Source: Rivibacter sp049446155 (GTDB lineage: Bacteria > Pseudomonadota > Gammaproteobacteria > Burkholderiales > Burkholderiaceae_C). Taken from it: 64,000 nt of DNA. Positions 17,902 through 26,140 of the stretch are shown in pieces. The position numbers and the translations under genes are program-made. The notes under the pieces were generated by a model that was given only the letters and a program-made list of their open reading frames with translations, had not been told where the DNA came from and made no database searches. Each line of letters opens with the position of its first letter. Position 1 is the stretch's first letter. The DNA lies in contig NZ_JBMSEE010000008.1 in NCBI RefSeq assembly GCF_049446155.1, positions 186,001-250,000 on the forward strand, given 5' to 3'.

Positions 17902-17907
17902 TAAAAT
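17902..17907 (+). promoter_or_regulatory. -10-like TAAAAT upstream of fba
   Basis: CCTAAAATCAAGG lies about 65 nt upstream of the fba ATG. The motif matches the TA(A/C)AATC pattern repeated in this window. No strong -35 is seen. Confidence 0.4.
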
Positions 17908-17971
17908 CAAGGCATCGGCGGCCCTGACGCCGCCCCACGGTTTCCTCGACTCTTCCATTTCAGGGGGCAAC

Positions 17972-19036
17972 ATGCCACTCGTTTCGATGCGCCAGCTGCT
18001 CGATCACGCCGCCGAGCAGGGCTATGGCATCCCGGCGTTCAACGTCAACAACCTCGAGCAGGTGCAGGCCGTGATGTCGGCCGCCGCCGAGGTCGGCGCG
18101 CCGGTCATCCTGCAGGCCAGCGCGGGCGCCCGCAAGTACGCCGGCGAGCCCTTCATCAAGCACCTGATCGAGGCGTCCCTCGAGTCCTGGCCGCAGGTGC
18201 CGCTGGTCATGCACCAGGACCACGGCCAGAGCCCCGACGTCTGCAAGGGCGCGATCGACCTCGGCTTCTCGTCGGTGATGATGGACGGCTCGCTCGAGGC
18301 CGACGGCAAGACCATCGCCAGCTACGACTACAACGTCGACGTGACCCGCAAGGTCGTCGACATGGCGCACCGCCTGGGCGTCACGGTCGAAGGCGAGCTG
18401 GGCTGCCTGGGCTCGCTCGAGACCATGAAGGGCGACAAGGAAGACGGCCACGGCACCGAGGCCACGATGACGCGCGAGCAGCTGCTCACCGACCCCGAGC
18501 AGGCTGCCGATTTCGTCAAGAAGACCCAGCTCGACGCGCTGGCGATTGCCATCGGCACCAGCCACGGCGCCTACAAGTTCACCCGCAAGCCCACCGGCGA
18601 CATCCTGGCGATCGACCGCATCAAGGAGATCCATCGCCGCATCCCCAACACCCACCTGGTGATGCACGGCTCGTCGAGCGTGCCGCAGGACCTGCTCGCC
18701 GAGATCCGCAAGTACGGCGGCGACATGAAGGAGACCTACGGCGTGCCGGTCTCAGAGATCCAGGAAGCCATCAAGTACGGCGTGCGCAAGATCAACATCG
18801 ACACCGACATCCGCCTGGCGATGACGGCGGCGATCCGCAAGTTCATGTTCGAGAACCCGAGCAAGTTCGACCCGCGCGAATACCTCAAGCCCGCGCGCGA
18901 GGCGGCCAAGGCGATCTGCAAGCAGCGCTACCTCGAGTTCGGCTGCGAGGGCCAGGCGAGCAAGATCAAGCCGCTGGGCCTGGCTGACGTGGCTCAGCGC
19001 TACGCGCGCGGCGAGCTGGCGCAGGTCGTGAACTGA
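17972..19036 (+). CDS. fba: Class II fructose-bisphosphate aldolase
   Basis: Fba reversibly joins dihydroxyacetone phosphate and glyceraldehyde 3-phosphate; it also accepts sedoheptulose precursors in the Calvin cycle. The 354-aa protein is of the class II 'Calvin-cycle' subtype: MPLVSMRQLLDHAAEQGYGIPAFNVNN-type start, the zinc ligand and catalytic Asp in MHQDHGQSP near residue 80, the GELGCLGSLE motif near residue 140, and the ligand histidine in HGSSSVP near residue 232. Aldolases of this length are common in Burkholderiales and need not imply autotrophy. Confidence 0.96.
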   Translation: MPLVSMRQLLDHAAEQGYGIPAFNVNNLEQVQAVMSAAAEVGAPVILQASAGARKYAGEPFIKHLIEASLESWPQVPLVMHQDHGQSPDVCKGAIDLGFSSVMMDGSLEADGKTIASYDYNVDVTRKVVDMAHRLGVTVEGELGCLGSLETMKGDKEDGHGTEATMTREQLLTDPEQAADFVKKTQLDALAIAIGTSHGAYKFTRKPTGDILAIDRIKEIHRRIPNTHLVMHGSSSVPQDLLAEIRKYGGDMKETYGVPVSEIQEAIKYGVRKINIDTDIRLAMTAAIRKFMFENPSKFDPREYLKPAREAAKAICKQRYLEFGCEGQASKIKPLGLADVAQRYARGELAQVVN

Positions 19037-19055
19037 AGCGGCGGCTGCGTCGTCG

Positions 19056-19083
19056 AAAGCCGGCCTTCGTCGCCGGCTTTTTT
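19056..19083 (+). terminator. Intrinsic terminator after fba
   Basis: A 9-bp perfect stem (AAAGCCGGC / GCCGGCTTT) with a 7-nt loop is followed by TTT, 20 nt after the fba stop. It separates fba from purC, which has its own -10-like element. Confidence 0.8.
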
Positions 19084-19112
19084 CATGCCCGCGAGGCGAT
19101 GCAAGCGTTTCC

Positions 19113-19118
19113 TAGAAT
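19113..19118 (+). promoter_or_regulatory. -10-like TAGAAT upstream of purC
   Basis: CCTAGAATCCC lies 33 nt before the purC ATG and after the fba terminator, the position expected for a purC promoter. Confidence 0.4.
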
Positions 19119-19151
19119 CCCTGTTTTCCCGTCCCGACCGAGCGCGCCGCC

Positions 19152-20060
19152 ATGTCCAAGCCCCTGCTGACATCGAATCTCCGTTCCCTGCCGCTGCTCG
19201 CGCGCGGCAAGGTGCGCGACAACTACGCCGTCGGCGACGACCGCATCCTGATGGTCGCGAGCGACCGCCTGAGCGCTTTCGACGTCGTGATGGGCGAGCC
19301 CATTCCCGGCAAGGGCGAGCTGCTGACGACGATGGCACTGTTCTGGTTCGAGCGCCTGAAGGACGTGGTGCCCAACCACCTGACCGGCGCCGATCCGGCG
19401 GGCGTCGTCGCGCCCGACGAGGTCGAGCAGGTGCGCGGCCGCTCGATGCTCGTCAAGCGGCTCAAGCCGCTGCCGGTGGAGGCGGTCGTGCGCGGCTACC
19501 TGGCCGGTTCGGGCTGGAAGGAGTACCAGGAGTCGGGCACCGTGTGCGGCGTCGCGCTGCCGGCCGGCCTGCGCAACGCGCAGCAGCTGCCCGAGCCGAT
19601 CTTCACGCCGGCCACCAAGGCCGAGATGGGCGACCACGACGAGAACATCTCGTTCGCACGCATGAGCGAGATCGTCGGCGCCGAGCTGGCCGAACGGGTG
19701 CGCAGCGTGTCGATCGAGCTCTACCGCCGTGCGGCCGCGTTCGCGCTCGAGCGCGGCATCATCATCGCCGACACCAAGTTCGAGTTCGGCCTCGACGCGA
19801 ACGGCACGCTGACGCTGATGGACGAGGTGCTGACGCCGGACTCGTCACGTTACTGGCCGGTTGAGAGCTACCAGGCCGCTTTCGAGCGTGGCGAGAATCC
19901 GCCCAGCTACGACAAGCAGTTCGTACGCGACTGGCTCGAGCAGGCCACGGTGGACGGCCGGCCCTGGGCCAAGAAGGCGCCGGCCCCTGCCTTGCCGGCG
20001 GACGTGATCGAGAAAACCGCGGCCAAGTACCGCGAAGCGCTGCAACGTCTGACCGGCTGA
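19152..20060 (+). CDS. purC: SAICAR synthase (phosphoribosylaminoimidazole-succinocarboxamide synthase)
   Basis: PurC joins CAIR and aspartate with ATP in purine synthesis. The 302-aa product is the long form used by many proteobacteria. Visible motifs: LARGKVRDNYAVGDDRILMVASDRLSAFD at the N-terminal nucleotide site (residues 16-44, read in parts), VVRGYLAGSGWKEY near residue 113, and IADTKFEFGL near residue 203 with DEVLTPDSSRYWP. It follows fba and its terminator; purE and purK lie about 2.2 kb downstream on the same strand. Confidence 0.96.
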   Translation: MSKPLLTSNLRSLPLLARGKVRDNYAVGDDRILMVASDRLSAFDVVMGEPIPGKGELLTTMALFWFERLKDVVPNHLTGADPAGVVAPDEVEQVRGRSMLVKRLKPLPVEAVVRGYLAGSGWKEYQESGTVCGVALPAGLRNAQQLPEPIFTPATKAEMGDHDENISFARMSEIVGAELAERVRSVSIELYRRAAAFALERGIIIADTKFEFGLDANGTLTLMDEVLTPDSSRYWPVESYQAAFERGENPPSYDKQFVRDWLEQATVDGRPWAKKAPAPALPADVIEKTAAKYREALQRLTG

Positions 20061-20086
20061 GCGGCGCTCCCCGAGGAGGGTTCCGC

Positions 20087-21217
20087 ATGCCGACGCCCAC
20101 GCCGTCGCGTTTGCTGGCGCGCCTGGACGCGTCGATCGCGCAGTCCGTGAGTCCCTTCGAGCAGGCCTGCCTGCAGGCCGAGCGCGCCGCGCTGCGCGCT
20201 CGCCAGGGCCACCTCGACGAAGCGCGCGAGATCGTGCGCTCGCTCCAGCCGGCCGTCACCGGCGCGCGGCGGCGCAATCCGGCGCCGGCCTTGTCGGCCT
20301 GGCTGCTGGTGGCCGAGGGCCTGATCGAGCACTACAGCGCCTTGCTGCCGGCCGCGCGCGACAAGCTCGCGCGCGCCCACGAGATCGCCACGCTGGCGCA
20401 GATCGCGCGCCTGCAATCGCTCACCGCGGCGTGGCTGGCGCACATGGACTACGTGCGCAACGACATGGGCTCGATGCTGGTCCACCTGCGGCGCGCCCTC
20501 ACGTTGGCCGAGCCTGACCATCACGGCGCGCGCGCCCGCGCCAACCTAGTGGCCGCGCAGGCCTACCACTTCACCGGCCAGTACGAGCGCGCCCAGCCCT
20601 GGTACCAGCGTGCGCGCCACCACGCCAACGCCGACGGCGACGAAACCACGCTCTCGGCGCTGATGCACAACATGGCCTGGCTGCACGGCACGCAGGCCCG
20701 CGAGGCGCAGCTGTTCGGCAACGGCGACGAGCTGCGCCTGCGGCTCGCCGCGATGGGCGCCGACTCCACCGGCCACTTCGACGCCGGCATCGGCACCGCC
20801 TCGCTCGCGTCCCTGGTGCCGATGCTGCGCGCGCTGTTGATGGTGCTGCGCGGCGAGCACGCCAGCGCGCTGGCGCTCTACGAAGCCCACCTCGACGAGG
20901 CGCGCCGAGACGGCCTCACGCGCATGGAGCCGTGCTTCCTGGCCGACATGGCGTGGTGCCAATGGCAGCTGGGCCGCTCCGACGATGCGCTGGCATCGGC
21001 GCGGGCGGCGCTGGCGGCCGTCGAGGCGCATTGCGACATCGACGACCGCGCCGTCGCGCTGCAGCGCGTGGCGCGCGTGTTCGAAGCGCTGGGCCTGGCG
21101 CCCGATGCCGAGCGTGCACGCAGCCGCGCCGCGGCCGATTGGCGGACTCACCGCAACGCGCAGGCGCAGCTGCTGCGCGCGCTCGACGACGCGCTCGCGC
21201 CGCTGCAGCCGGCCTGA
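20087..21217 (+). CDS. Tetratricopeptide-like helical repeat protein
   Basis: A 376-aa cytoplasmic protein made of helical pairs resembling TPR repeats; I do not recognise a named family. Repeat-like units include ACLQAERAALRARQGHLDEAREI (in part), RANLVAAQAYHFTGQYERAQPWYQRA and AWCQWQLGRSDDALASARAAL. There is no signal peptide, membrane helix or DNA-binding domain. A strong GGAGGG Shine-Dalgarno lies 8 nt before the ATG, 26 nt after purC, so it may be read with purC. TPR folds usually bind protein partners; the partner here is unknown. Confidence 0.7.
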   Translation: MPTPTPSRLLARLDASIAQSVSPFEQACLQAERAALRARQGHLDEAREIVRSLQPAVTGARRRNPAPALSAWLLVAEGLIEHYSALLPAARDKLARAHEIATLAQIARLQSLTAAWLAHMDYVRNDMGSMLVHLRRALTLAEPDHHGARARANLVAAQAYHFTGQYERAQPWYQRARHHANADGDETTLSALMHNMAWLHGTQAREAQLFGNGDELRLRLAAMGADSTGHFDAGIGTASLASLVPMLRALLMVLRGEHASALALYEAHLDEARRDGLTRMEPCFLADMAWCQWQLGRSDDALASARAALAAVEAHCDIDDRAVALQRVARVFEALGLAPDAERARSRAAADWRTHRNAQAQLLRALDDALAPLQPA

Positions 21218-21242
21218 GCGGCCGGCCGGCGTGCGGCTCAGC

Positions 21243-22187
21243 TCAGAACAGCGCCATGCTGAGCTTGCGGCGGTACTGGTCGACCACCGGATCGCTCGGC
21301 GCAACCTGCGAGCGGCCGGTCACCTCGAGCGCTCCCTTGGCTGCTTCCGGCGTGCCGGCCTTGGGCGCCGGGCGCGTCATCAGCTCGAGGAGCGCGACAT
21401 AGGTCTTGCGCGCGAGTTCGCCGTTCCAGGCCTTGTCGCGCATCAGGATCTCGAGCAGCTCGTCCATCGCCTCGGTGAAGTGGCCGCCCGCGAAATGGAT
21501 CTGCGCCAGTTCGTAGCGCGCCTCGAAGTCGCGCTTGTTGGCAGCGATGACCGCGTGCAGCGCGTCGGGTGCGCGGGCCTGCGCCGCGGCCTCGCAGGCC
21601 GCGAGGTACAGGCCCAGCGCGGCCGCGCGCGCGTCGAGCATGGCCTTGGCGGCCAGCGGCTCATAGGCGCGGCGCGCGTCGGCGGTGCGCCCGCCCTCAA
21701 GCAGCCGCTTGACGTAATCGGCGCGCAGCGCGTCGTTGGCCGGATCGATCGCCAGCGCCTCGCCGAGCTTGGCCAGCGCCGCATCGGTGTCGCCGTCGGC
21801 CGCCAGCAGGTCGGCCACGTCGGCTTCCTCTTCGGCCGCCAGCGCGTCGGCGCTGGGCACGTGCTTGTCGAGGAAGGCGCGGATCTGCGGCTCGGGCAGT
21901 GCGCCGACGAAACCATCGACCGGCTGACCGCCGACGAACATCACGCAAAACGGAATCGAGCGCACGCCGAAGGCCTGGCTCAGCTGGCCGGCGATCTCGG
22001 GCTGGTCGTCGCTGTTGAGCTTGGCCAGCGTGAAGCGCCCGGCGTACTCGGTCTCGAGCTTTTCCAGCATCGGGCCCAGCGTGCGGCAGGGGCCGCACCA
22101 CGGCGCCCAGATGTCGAGCAGTACGGGCTGCTCGACCGAGGCCTGGATCAGCTCGGTTTCGAAGTTCTGTAGGGTGATGTCGATCAT
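21243..22187 (-). CDS. Thioredoxin-TPR protein, CnoX/YbbN-like
   Basis: A 314-aa protein with an N-terminal thioredoxin domain (residues 1-110) holding WCGPC at residues 30-34, followed by a TPR-like helical region to the end. This architecture is that of CnoX (YbbN), a chaperone-redoxin that protects proteins from oxidative aggregation. E. coli YbbN lacks the first Cys of the pair, whereas this one has an intact CGPC and should be redox-active, as in some alphaproteobacterial versions. The start MIDITLQNFE is chosen; upstream codons to 22241 run into the purE leader. Convergent with the TPR gene. Confidence 0.87.
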   Translation of the reverse strand: MIDITLQNFETELIQASVEQPVLLDIWAPWCGPCRTLGPMLEKLETEYAGRFTLAKLNSDDQPEIAGQLSQAFGVRSIPFCVMFVGGQPVDGFVGALPEPQIRAFLDKHVPSADALAAEEEADVADLLAADGDTDAALAKLGEALAIDPANDALRADYVKRLLEGGRTADARRAYEPLAAKAMLDARAAALGLYLAACEAAAQARAPDALHAVIAANKRDFEARYELAQIHFAGGHFTEAMDELLEILMRDKAWNGELARKTYVALLELMTRPAPKAGTPEAAKGALEVTGRSQVAPSDPVVDQYRRKLSMALF

Positions 22188-22231
22188 GGGGTTCCAGATG
22201 GAGGCGATGCGGCCGGATGCCAGCCCCCACC

Positions 22232-22237
22232 TACAAT
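22232..22237 (+). promoter_or_regulatory. -10-like TACAAT upstream of purE
   Basis: CCTACAATCCAAGG lies 27 nt upstream of the purE GTG and directs away from the divergent thioredoxin-TPR gene. Confidence 0.45.
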
Positions 22238-22264
22238 CCAAGGTTTTGCGACGAGGAGCGTGCT

Positions 22265-22768
22265 GTGGCCACAGCGCAGACCCCCCTGATCGGCGTGGTG
22301 ATGGGTTCCAGCAGCGACTGGGAGGTCATGCGCCACGCCGCGGAGATTCTCGCCGAGTTCGGCGTGCCGCATGAGGCGCAGGTCGTCTCGGCACATCGCA
22401 TGCCCGACGAGATGTTCCGCTACGCCGAGGCGGCCCAGGGCCGCGGGCTGCGCGCGATCATCGCGGGCGCCGGCGGCGCCGCACACCTGCCCGGCATGCT
22501 GGCCGCCAAGACCATGGTGCCGGTGCTGGGTGTGCCGGTGCCGAGCAAGCATCTGCAGGGCGTCGACTCGCTGCATTCGATCGTGCAGATGCCCAAGGGC
22601 GTGCCGGTCGCCACCTTCGCGATCGGCACCGCCGGCGCCGCCAATGCCGCGCTGTTCGCGGTGGCGATGCTGGCCGCCGGCGATGCGGCGCTGCGCGAAC
22701 GCCTCGAGGCGTTTCGCGCGCGACAGACCGAGGCCGCACGCGCGATGAGCGCCGAGCTGAAGCGATGA
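22265..22768 (+). CDS. purE: N5-carboxyaminoimidazole ribonucleotide mutase
   Basis: PurE (class I) converts N5-CAIR to CAIR in purine synthesis, acting after PurK. The 167-aa product has GVVMGSSSDWEVM near residue 10, the catalytic loop VSAHRMPDEM near residue 41 and AGAGGAAHLPGM near residue 70. GTG at 22265 is preferred: GAGGAG precedes it by 7 nt and an in-frame ATG further up at 22217 would place the start above the -10-like element. The stop overlaps the purK start (ATGA). Confidence 0.95.
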   Translation: MATAQTPLIGVVMGSSSDWEVMRHAAEILAEFGVPHEAQVVSAHRMPDEMFRYAEAAQGRGLRAIIAGAGGAAHLPGMLAAKTMVPVLGVPVPSKHLQGVDSLHSIVQMPKGVPVATFAIGTAGAANAALFAVAMLAAGDAALRERLEAFRARQTEAARAMSAELKR

Positions 22769-23925
22769 CGAATCCGACCGTGCTGCCTGGCGCGACGCTG
22801 GGCGTGTTGGGTGGCGGCCAGCTCGGCCGCATGTTCGTGCATGCCGCGCAGTCGCTGGGCTATCGCACCGCGGTGCTCGACCCCGATGCCGACAGTCCGG
22901 CCGGCCTGGTCTCGCACCTGCACGTGCGTTGCGGCTATCTCGATGCCGACGGCCTGGCGCAGATGGGCGCCTGCGCGGCGATCACGACCGAATTCGAGAA
23001 CGTGCCGGCACAGGCGCTGACCGCGCTCGGCGAGAAGCTGCCGTGCGCGCCCGAAGGCGCAAGCGTCGCGGTGTGCCAGGACCGCGCGGCCGAGAAGGCG
23101 CACTTCGTCGCCTGTGGCGTGCCGTGCGCTCCGCATGCGGTGATCGAGACGCCCGAGCAGCTCGCCGCGGTGGCCGACGCTTTGCTGCCCGGCATCCTGA
23201 AGACCGCGCGCCTGGGCTACGACGGCAAGGGCCAGGTGCGCGTGGCCACGCGTGCCGAGCTGGCGCGTGCCTGGGACGAGCTCCAGCGCGTGCCCTGCGT
23301 GCTCGAGAAGATGCTGCCGCTCGCCTTCGAGGTCAGCGTCATCGTCGCGCGCGGTCGCGACGGCGCCGTGGTTGCGCTGCCGGTGCAGCGCAACCTGCAC
23401 CGCGACGGCATCCTGGCCGTGACCGAGGCGCCGGCGCCCGGCGTGACCGACGCCCTGGCCGCGCAGGCGCTCGCCAACGCGCAACGCATCGCCGAGGGCC
23501 TGGGCTACGTCGGCGTGCTGTGCGTCGAGTTCTTTGTGCTGCAAGACTGCAGCCTGGTCGCCAACGAGATGGCGCCGCGCCCGCACAACTCCGGCCACTA
23601 CAGCATCGACGCCTGCGACGTCTCGCAGTTCGAGCTGCAGGTGCGTTGCATGGCGGGCTTGCCGCTGGTCGCGCCGCGCCTGCATTCGAGCGCGGTGATG
23701 CTCAACATCCTCGGCGACCTGTGGTTCGACGAGCGGGGCTGCGAGCGCACGCCGGCCTGGGACCGCGTGCTGGCGCTGCCCGGCGCGCACCTGCACCTTT
23801 ACGGCAAGACCAGCGCGCGGCGCGGGCGCAAGATGGGCCACCTGACAATCACCGCGGCGACGCCGCAGGCCGCGCGCGAGACGGCGCTGGCCGCCTGCGC
23901 GGTGCTCGGCCTGCCCGCCTATTGA
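22765..23925 (+). CDS. purK: N5-carboxyaminoimidazole ribonucleotide synthase
   Basis: PurK carboxylates AIR with bicarbonate and ATP. The 386-aa ATP-grasp protein begins with LGVLGGGQLGRMFVHAAQ (residues 12-29) and has ILKTARLGYDGKGQ near residue 145 in the ATP-binding lid, GVLCVEFFVL and NEMAPRPHNSGHYSIDAC near residues 270-290 at the metal/substrate site. It overlaps purE by 4 bp and is followed after 10 nt by the threonylcarbamoyladenylate synthase gene, so the three form one unit. Confidence 0.96.
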   Translation: MTNPTVLPGATLGVLGGGQLGRMFVHAAQSLGYRTAVLDPDADSPAGLVSHLHVRCGYLDADGLAQMGACAAITTEFENVPAQALTALGEKLPCAPEGASVAVCQDRAAEKAHFVACGVPCAPHAVIETPEQLAAVADALLPGILKTARLGYDGKGQVRVATRAELARAWDELQRVPCVLEKMLPLAFEVSVIVARGRDGAVVALPVQRNLHRDGILAVTEAPAPGVTDALAAQALANAQRIAEGLGYVGVLCVEFFVLQDCSLVANEMAPRPHNSGHYSIDACDVSQFELQVRCMAGLPLVAPRLHSSAVMLNILGDLWFDERGCERTPAWDRVLALPGAHLHLYGKTSARRGRKMGHLTITAATPQAARETALAACAVLGLPAY

Positions 23926-23935
23926 CGCGGCCTTC

Positions 23936-24943
23936 ATGCCCATCCTCGCCGGATCCGATCCCGCCGCGCTCGACGCGGCCGCCGAGGCGCTCGCGCGCGG
24001 CGAGCTGGTCGCGCTGCCGACCGAAACCGTCTACGGCCTCGGCGCGCGCGCCGACGACGACGCGGCGGTCGCGGCGATCTTCGCGGCCAAGGGTCGGCCG
24101 AGCGATCACCCGCTGATCGTCCACGTGAGCGACGCGGCGCAGGCCGAGCGCTTCGCCGCCGGGCTGCCGCCGGTCGCGCGGCGGCTGATGGAGGCCTTCT
24201 GGCCCGGACCGCTCACCGTCATCGTGCCGCGGCGCGAAGGCATCGGCACCGCTGCGGCCGGCGGCCAGGACACGATCGGCCTGCGCTGCCCTTCGCATCC
24301 GGTCGCGCGCGCGCTGCTGGCCCGCGCGCAGGCGCTGGGCGTTGCCGGCGTCGCGGCGCCGAGCGCGAACCGCTTCGGGCGCGTGAGCCCGACGCGCGCG
24401 AGCCATGTGGCCGACGAATTCGGCGCGCAGCTGCTGGTGCTCGACGGCGGCGACTGCGACGTCGGCATCGAGTCGGCCATCGTCGACTGCTCGCGCGGTC
24501 GCCCGGTGCTGCTGCGCCCCGGCGTGCTGACCAGCGCGCAGATCGAGGCCGCCGCGGGCGAGCCCTTGCACGCGCCTGACGGCAGCGCGCCGCGCGCCTC
24601 CGGCACGCTGGAGCAGCACTACGCGCCGCATGCGACGGTGCGGCTGATGCCGCTGGCGCAGTTGCGCACCGCGCTCGACGTGCTGCCGGCCGACGCGCTG
24701 CGCGCTTCGAAGGGCAGCAACAAGCTGGCGGTATATTCCCGCAGCCTCGCGAGCGTGCCGCGCGGATTGCGCCTGGCACGCATGCCCGCCGATGCACAGG
24801 CCGCCGCGCAGGAACTGTTCGCCACGCTGCGCGATCTCGATGCCGAGGGCGTGACGCTGATCTGGGTCGAAGACCCTCCCGACGAGCCGGCCTGGGCCGG
24901 CGTGCGCGATCGGCTGCGGCGCGCCGCCGCGGCCGGACGCTGA
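23936..24943 (+). CDS. L-threonylcarbamoyladenylate synthase (TsaC/Sua5 family)
   Basis: This enzyme makes threonylcarbamoyl-AMP from threonine, bicarbonate and ATP, the first step of tRNA t6A37 formation. At 335 aa it is the long Sua5 type: an N-terminal YrdC domain with PTETVYGLGARADDDA near residue 26 and AKGRPSDHPLIVHV near residue 50, PSANRFGRVSPT near residue 140, then a C-terminal Sua5 domain from about residue 225 (LEQHYAPHATVRLMP). It follows purK closely. TsaB, the partner in later t6A synthesis, is encoded at 29957-30697. Confidence 0.93.
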   Translation: MPILAGSDPAALDAAAEALARGELVALPTETVYGLGARADDDAAVAAIFAAKGRPSDHPLIVHVSDAAQAERFAAGLPPVARRLMEAFWPGPLTVIVPRREGIGTAAAGGQDTIGLRCPSHPVARALLARAQALGVAGVAAPSANRFGRVSPTRASHVADEFGAQLLVLDGGDCDVGIESAIVDCSRGRPVLLRPGVLTSAQIEAAAGEPLHAPDGSAPRASGTLEQHYAPHATVRLMPLAQLRTALDVLPADALRASKGSNKLAVYSRSLASVPRGLRLARMPADAQAAAQELFATLRDLDAEGVTLIWVEDPPDEPAWAGVRDRLRRAAAAGR

Positions 24944-24958
24944 ATCCGCTGCTGTCGA

Positions 24959-25951
24959 ATGACCGACCTGAAGATGACCAACAAGCGACTTTCAACTGTG
25001 TGGATGCGCCGCCTCGGCGCGGCGTTGACGGCCGGCCTGACGCTGGCGGCGCTCAACGGCTGCGGTGGCGGCGACCTGGTCGAATCGTTCCAGCCCTCGC
25101 GCATCCTCGTTTTCGGCGACGAAGCCAGCGTGATCACCAGCACCGGCGCGAAGTACTCGGTCAATGCGCTGACGGCAGACACCTCGACCGCCTCGATGGA
25201 CTGCCTGTCCAACGCGATCTGGGTGCAGGCGCTTGCGTCCCACTACCGCATGGGCTTTCCGCAGTGCCCGATCTCGTCAGAGGTCGAGGCCACGCCGCGC
25301 GCGCGCAACTACGCGACGGCCGGCAGCGGCGTCGACGGCATCGCCGCGCAGATCGCGCGCCACGAGACGACCAGCGGCTTCGTCGACACCGACCTCGTCA
25401 CCTTGCTGACCGGGCAGAACGACATCATCGCGGCGTACAACAACATCACCACCGTCGACGACATGCAGACCGCGATCGATGCGGTCGAGGCGGCCGGCAC
25501 GCGGCTGGGCCTGCAGGTCAACGCTTTCGCCGACACCGGCGCGCGCGTGCTGATCGCGACCGTGCCGAACCAGGGCCTCACGCCGTTCGGCGTCGCCGAG
25601 AAGGCCGCGCATGACGACTTCGACCGCGCCGACGCGCTCGCGACGCTGACCGAGCGCTTCAACGCCAAGTTGCGCTCGACCATGCTCAACGACGGCACCA
25701 AGATCGGCCTCGTTCAGCTCGACGAGCTGGCCTCGCGCGTGATCAAGTTCGCCGGCAGCTACGGCTACACCAACGTCACCGAGGCCGCGTGCGACGTCAC
25801 GCTGCCCAACTGCACGACGCGCACGCTGGTTTCGGGCGCCGAGGAAGACGGTGCGCGCTACTTCTGGGCCGACGATCTGCGCTTCGGTCCCAACTTCCAC
25901 GGCCAGGTGGGCACGCTGGCGATCCAGCGCGCGACGAACAACCCCTTCTGA
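24959..25951 (+). CDS. Lipoprotein related to SGNH/GDSL hydrolases
   Basis: A 330-aa exported lipoprotein: the N-terminal hydrophobic stretch ends LAALNGCGGGD, a lipobox-like Cys near residue 37. The body follows the SGNH block order: ILVFGDEASVI (block I), NYATAGSGVDG (block II), LLTGQNDIIAAYNN (block III, Gly-Gln-Asn-Asp) and WADDLRFGPNFHGQVG (block V, Asp..His). In block I the position of the usual nucleophile Ser after Gly-Asp is Glu, with a Ser two residues later. Activity is therefore uncertain. A start at MTNKRL five codons in is equally possible. Confidence 0.72.
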   Translation: MTDLKMTNKRLSTVWMRRLGAALTAGLTLAALNGCGGGDLVESFQPSRILVFGDEASVITSTGAKYSVNALTADTSTASMDCLSNAIWVQALASHYRMGFPQCPISSEVEATPRARNYATAGSGVDGIAAQIARHETTSGFVDTDLVTLLTGQNDIIAAYNNITTVDDMQTAIDAVEAAGTRLGLQVNAFADTGARVLIATVPNQGLTPFGVAEKAAHDDFDRADALATLTERFNAKLRSTMLNDGTKIGLVQLDELASRVIKFAGSYGYTNVTEAACDVTLPNCTTRTLVSGAEEDGARYFWADDLRFGPNFHGQVGTLAIQRATNNPF

Positions 25952-26068
25952 CCGCGACGGGCCTGCGCGGCCCGGCTTGTCACGCGGCGCATGTCGCCGC
26001 GCTGTCATCGCGGGTTTCCCCGCTGCGGAGCGGCGCGAACGCGCCTCTACAGTCTGCGGCTGGAAAAT

Positions 26069-26082
26069 AGAACGACCGTGCT
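26069..26082. promoter_or_regulatory. Imperfect palindrome AGAACGACCGTGCT, TetR-operator-like
   Basis: Ten of 14 positions are self-complementary (AGxACGxxCGTxCT). It lies 59 nt before the esterase ATG in an A/T-richer island (GGAAAATAG...CTAAAAAGTC), unlike its GC-rich surroundings. The form resembles TetR-family operators; no regulator is encoded nearby. Confidence 0.4.
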
Positions 26083-26140
26083 AAAAAGTCGCGCCTTCGA
26101 TGCGCGGCGGCGCGGCGCCACTGCTGAAGGGTCCCCACCG

